Shown piece after piece: positions 50,925-51,185 of a stretch of DNA of 51,185 bases; position 1 is the first letter of the stretch; the number at the start of each line of letters is the position of its first letter. The DNA is from Nonomuraea zeae. Lineage in GTDB: Bacteria; Actinomycetota; Actinomycetes; Streptosporangiales; Streptosporangiaceae. The translations under genes were made by a program, and so were the position numbers. Location of the stretch: positions 1 to 51,185 of the forward strand of contig NZ_VCKX01000056.1 in the NCBI RefSeq assembly GCF_005889725.1. The letters are read 5' to 3'. Below the pieces are notes generated by a model. That model made no database searches and had not been told where the DNA came from. It saw only the letters and a program-made list of their open reading frames with translations.

Positions 50925-51185
50925 GTGAGCGAACTGCCGGTGATCGATGTCGCGCCACTCCTCTCCGACGCCACCCGTCCGGATCCGGGCTCCCGCGGGA
51001 GCTCCGGCAAGCAGGCGGTGGCCGAGGCCATCGGGGCGGCCTGCCGGGACAACGGCTTCTTCTACGTCTCGGGCCACGGGGTGCCGCCGGACCTCCTCGC
51101 CCGGCTCGACCGGGCCAGCCGGGCCTTCTTCGCCCTGCCGGAGGAGGTCAAGGCCGAGATCTCGATGGATCGGGGCGGGCGGGCG
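50925..51185 (+). CDS. Isopenicillin-N-synthase-like 2OG-Fe(II) oxygenase (cut by window end)
   Basis: The first 87 residues of an oxygenase are visible: SELPVIDVAPLL at the start, then an AIGAACRDNGFFYVSGHGVP stretch and a helix ending in FFALPEEVKAEI. This is the DIOX N-terminal domain of the isopenicillin N synthase family; the iron-binding domain lies beyond the window. GTG 50925 gives the usual family N-terminus. The in-frame ATG 50892 is better placed after GGGGAGG and would add 11 residues, so the start is open. It is divergent from the membrane coiled-coil gene. Confidence 0.85.
   Translation, partial: MSELPVIDVAPLLSDATRPDPGSRGSSGKQAVAEAIGAACRDNGFFYVSGHGVPPDLLARLDRASRAFFALPEEVKAEISMDRGGRA

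Overview
The window is very GC-rich actinobacterial DNA. Gene content and codon use suggest a member of the Streptosporangiales, possibly Nonomuraea-like. This placement is inferred from gene style (many ATGA/GTGA stop-start overlaps, GTG starts, several apparently leaderless promoters), not from a marker gene.

Layout. (1) 1-8.7 kb: a DUF58/MoxR pair with a tiny secreted peptide, a lipoprotein dienelactone hydrolase, a large secreted M14 carboxypeptidase, glycyl-tRNA synthetase, an ABM-domain protein and a small membrane protein. (2) 8.7-34.4 kb: what reads as one oxalate/glyoxylate/formate island. A leftward operon encodes SucC/SucD-like CoA ligase subunits, hydroxypyruvate isomerase, tartronate-semialdehyde reductase, a glyoxylate carboligase-like enzyme and an aldehyde dehydrogenase. 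Opposite it lie an OFA-type oxalate/formate MFS carrier and an FCD-GntR regulator. A second leftward run encodes MoeA, an oxalyl-CoA decarboxylase-like ThDP enzyme, formyl-CoA:oxalate CoA-transferase and an ADP-forming acyl-CoA ligase, followed by Nramp-like, small membrane and TerC proteins. A rightward run encodes a PanE-family reductase (candidate oxalyl-CoA reductase), a three-subunit NAD-type formate dehydrogenase with an unusual split, and FdhD. (3) 34.4-42.1 kb: a MarR/metallo-beta-lactamase pair, a zinc-uptake operon znuA-znuC-znuB-zur, an EamA exporter, a CGNR zinc-finger regulator and an ABC permease without an ATPase. (4) 42.1-51.2 kb: uppS-recO, a CDP-alcohol phosphatidyltransferase with DUF5941, coiled-coil/lipoprotein/membrane genes of unknown role, a secreted GH16 glucanase with CBM6 under palindromic operators, and the start of a 2OG-Fe(II) oxygenase.

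How the island may work. Oxalate enters through the OFA carrier and is activated by Frc (perhaps also by the ligases). The ThDP enzyme would decarboxylate oxalyl-CoA to formyl-CoA, and Frc releases formate, which the molybdenum formate dehydrogenase oxidises to CO2 and NADH; MoeA and FdhD supply cofactor maturation. For carbon assimilation the PanE-like enzyme would reduce oxalyl-CoA to glyoxylate, and Gcl, Hyi and GlxR would carry it to glycerate. A short palindrome, ATAC-N-GTAT, occurs in the promoters of the sucC operon, the MFS gene, the oxc run and moeA/panE, with degenerate copies before fdh and gntR, so the island looks like one GntR-controlled regulon. This regulon and the split formate dehydrogenase are the most interesting things here.
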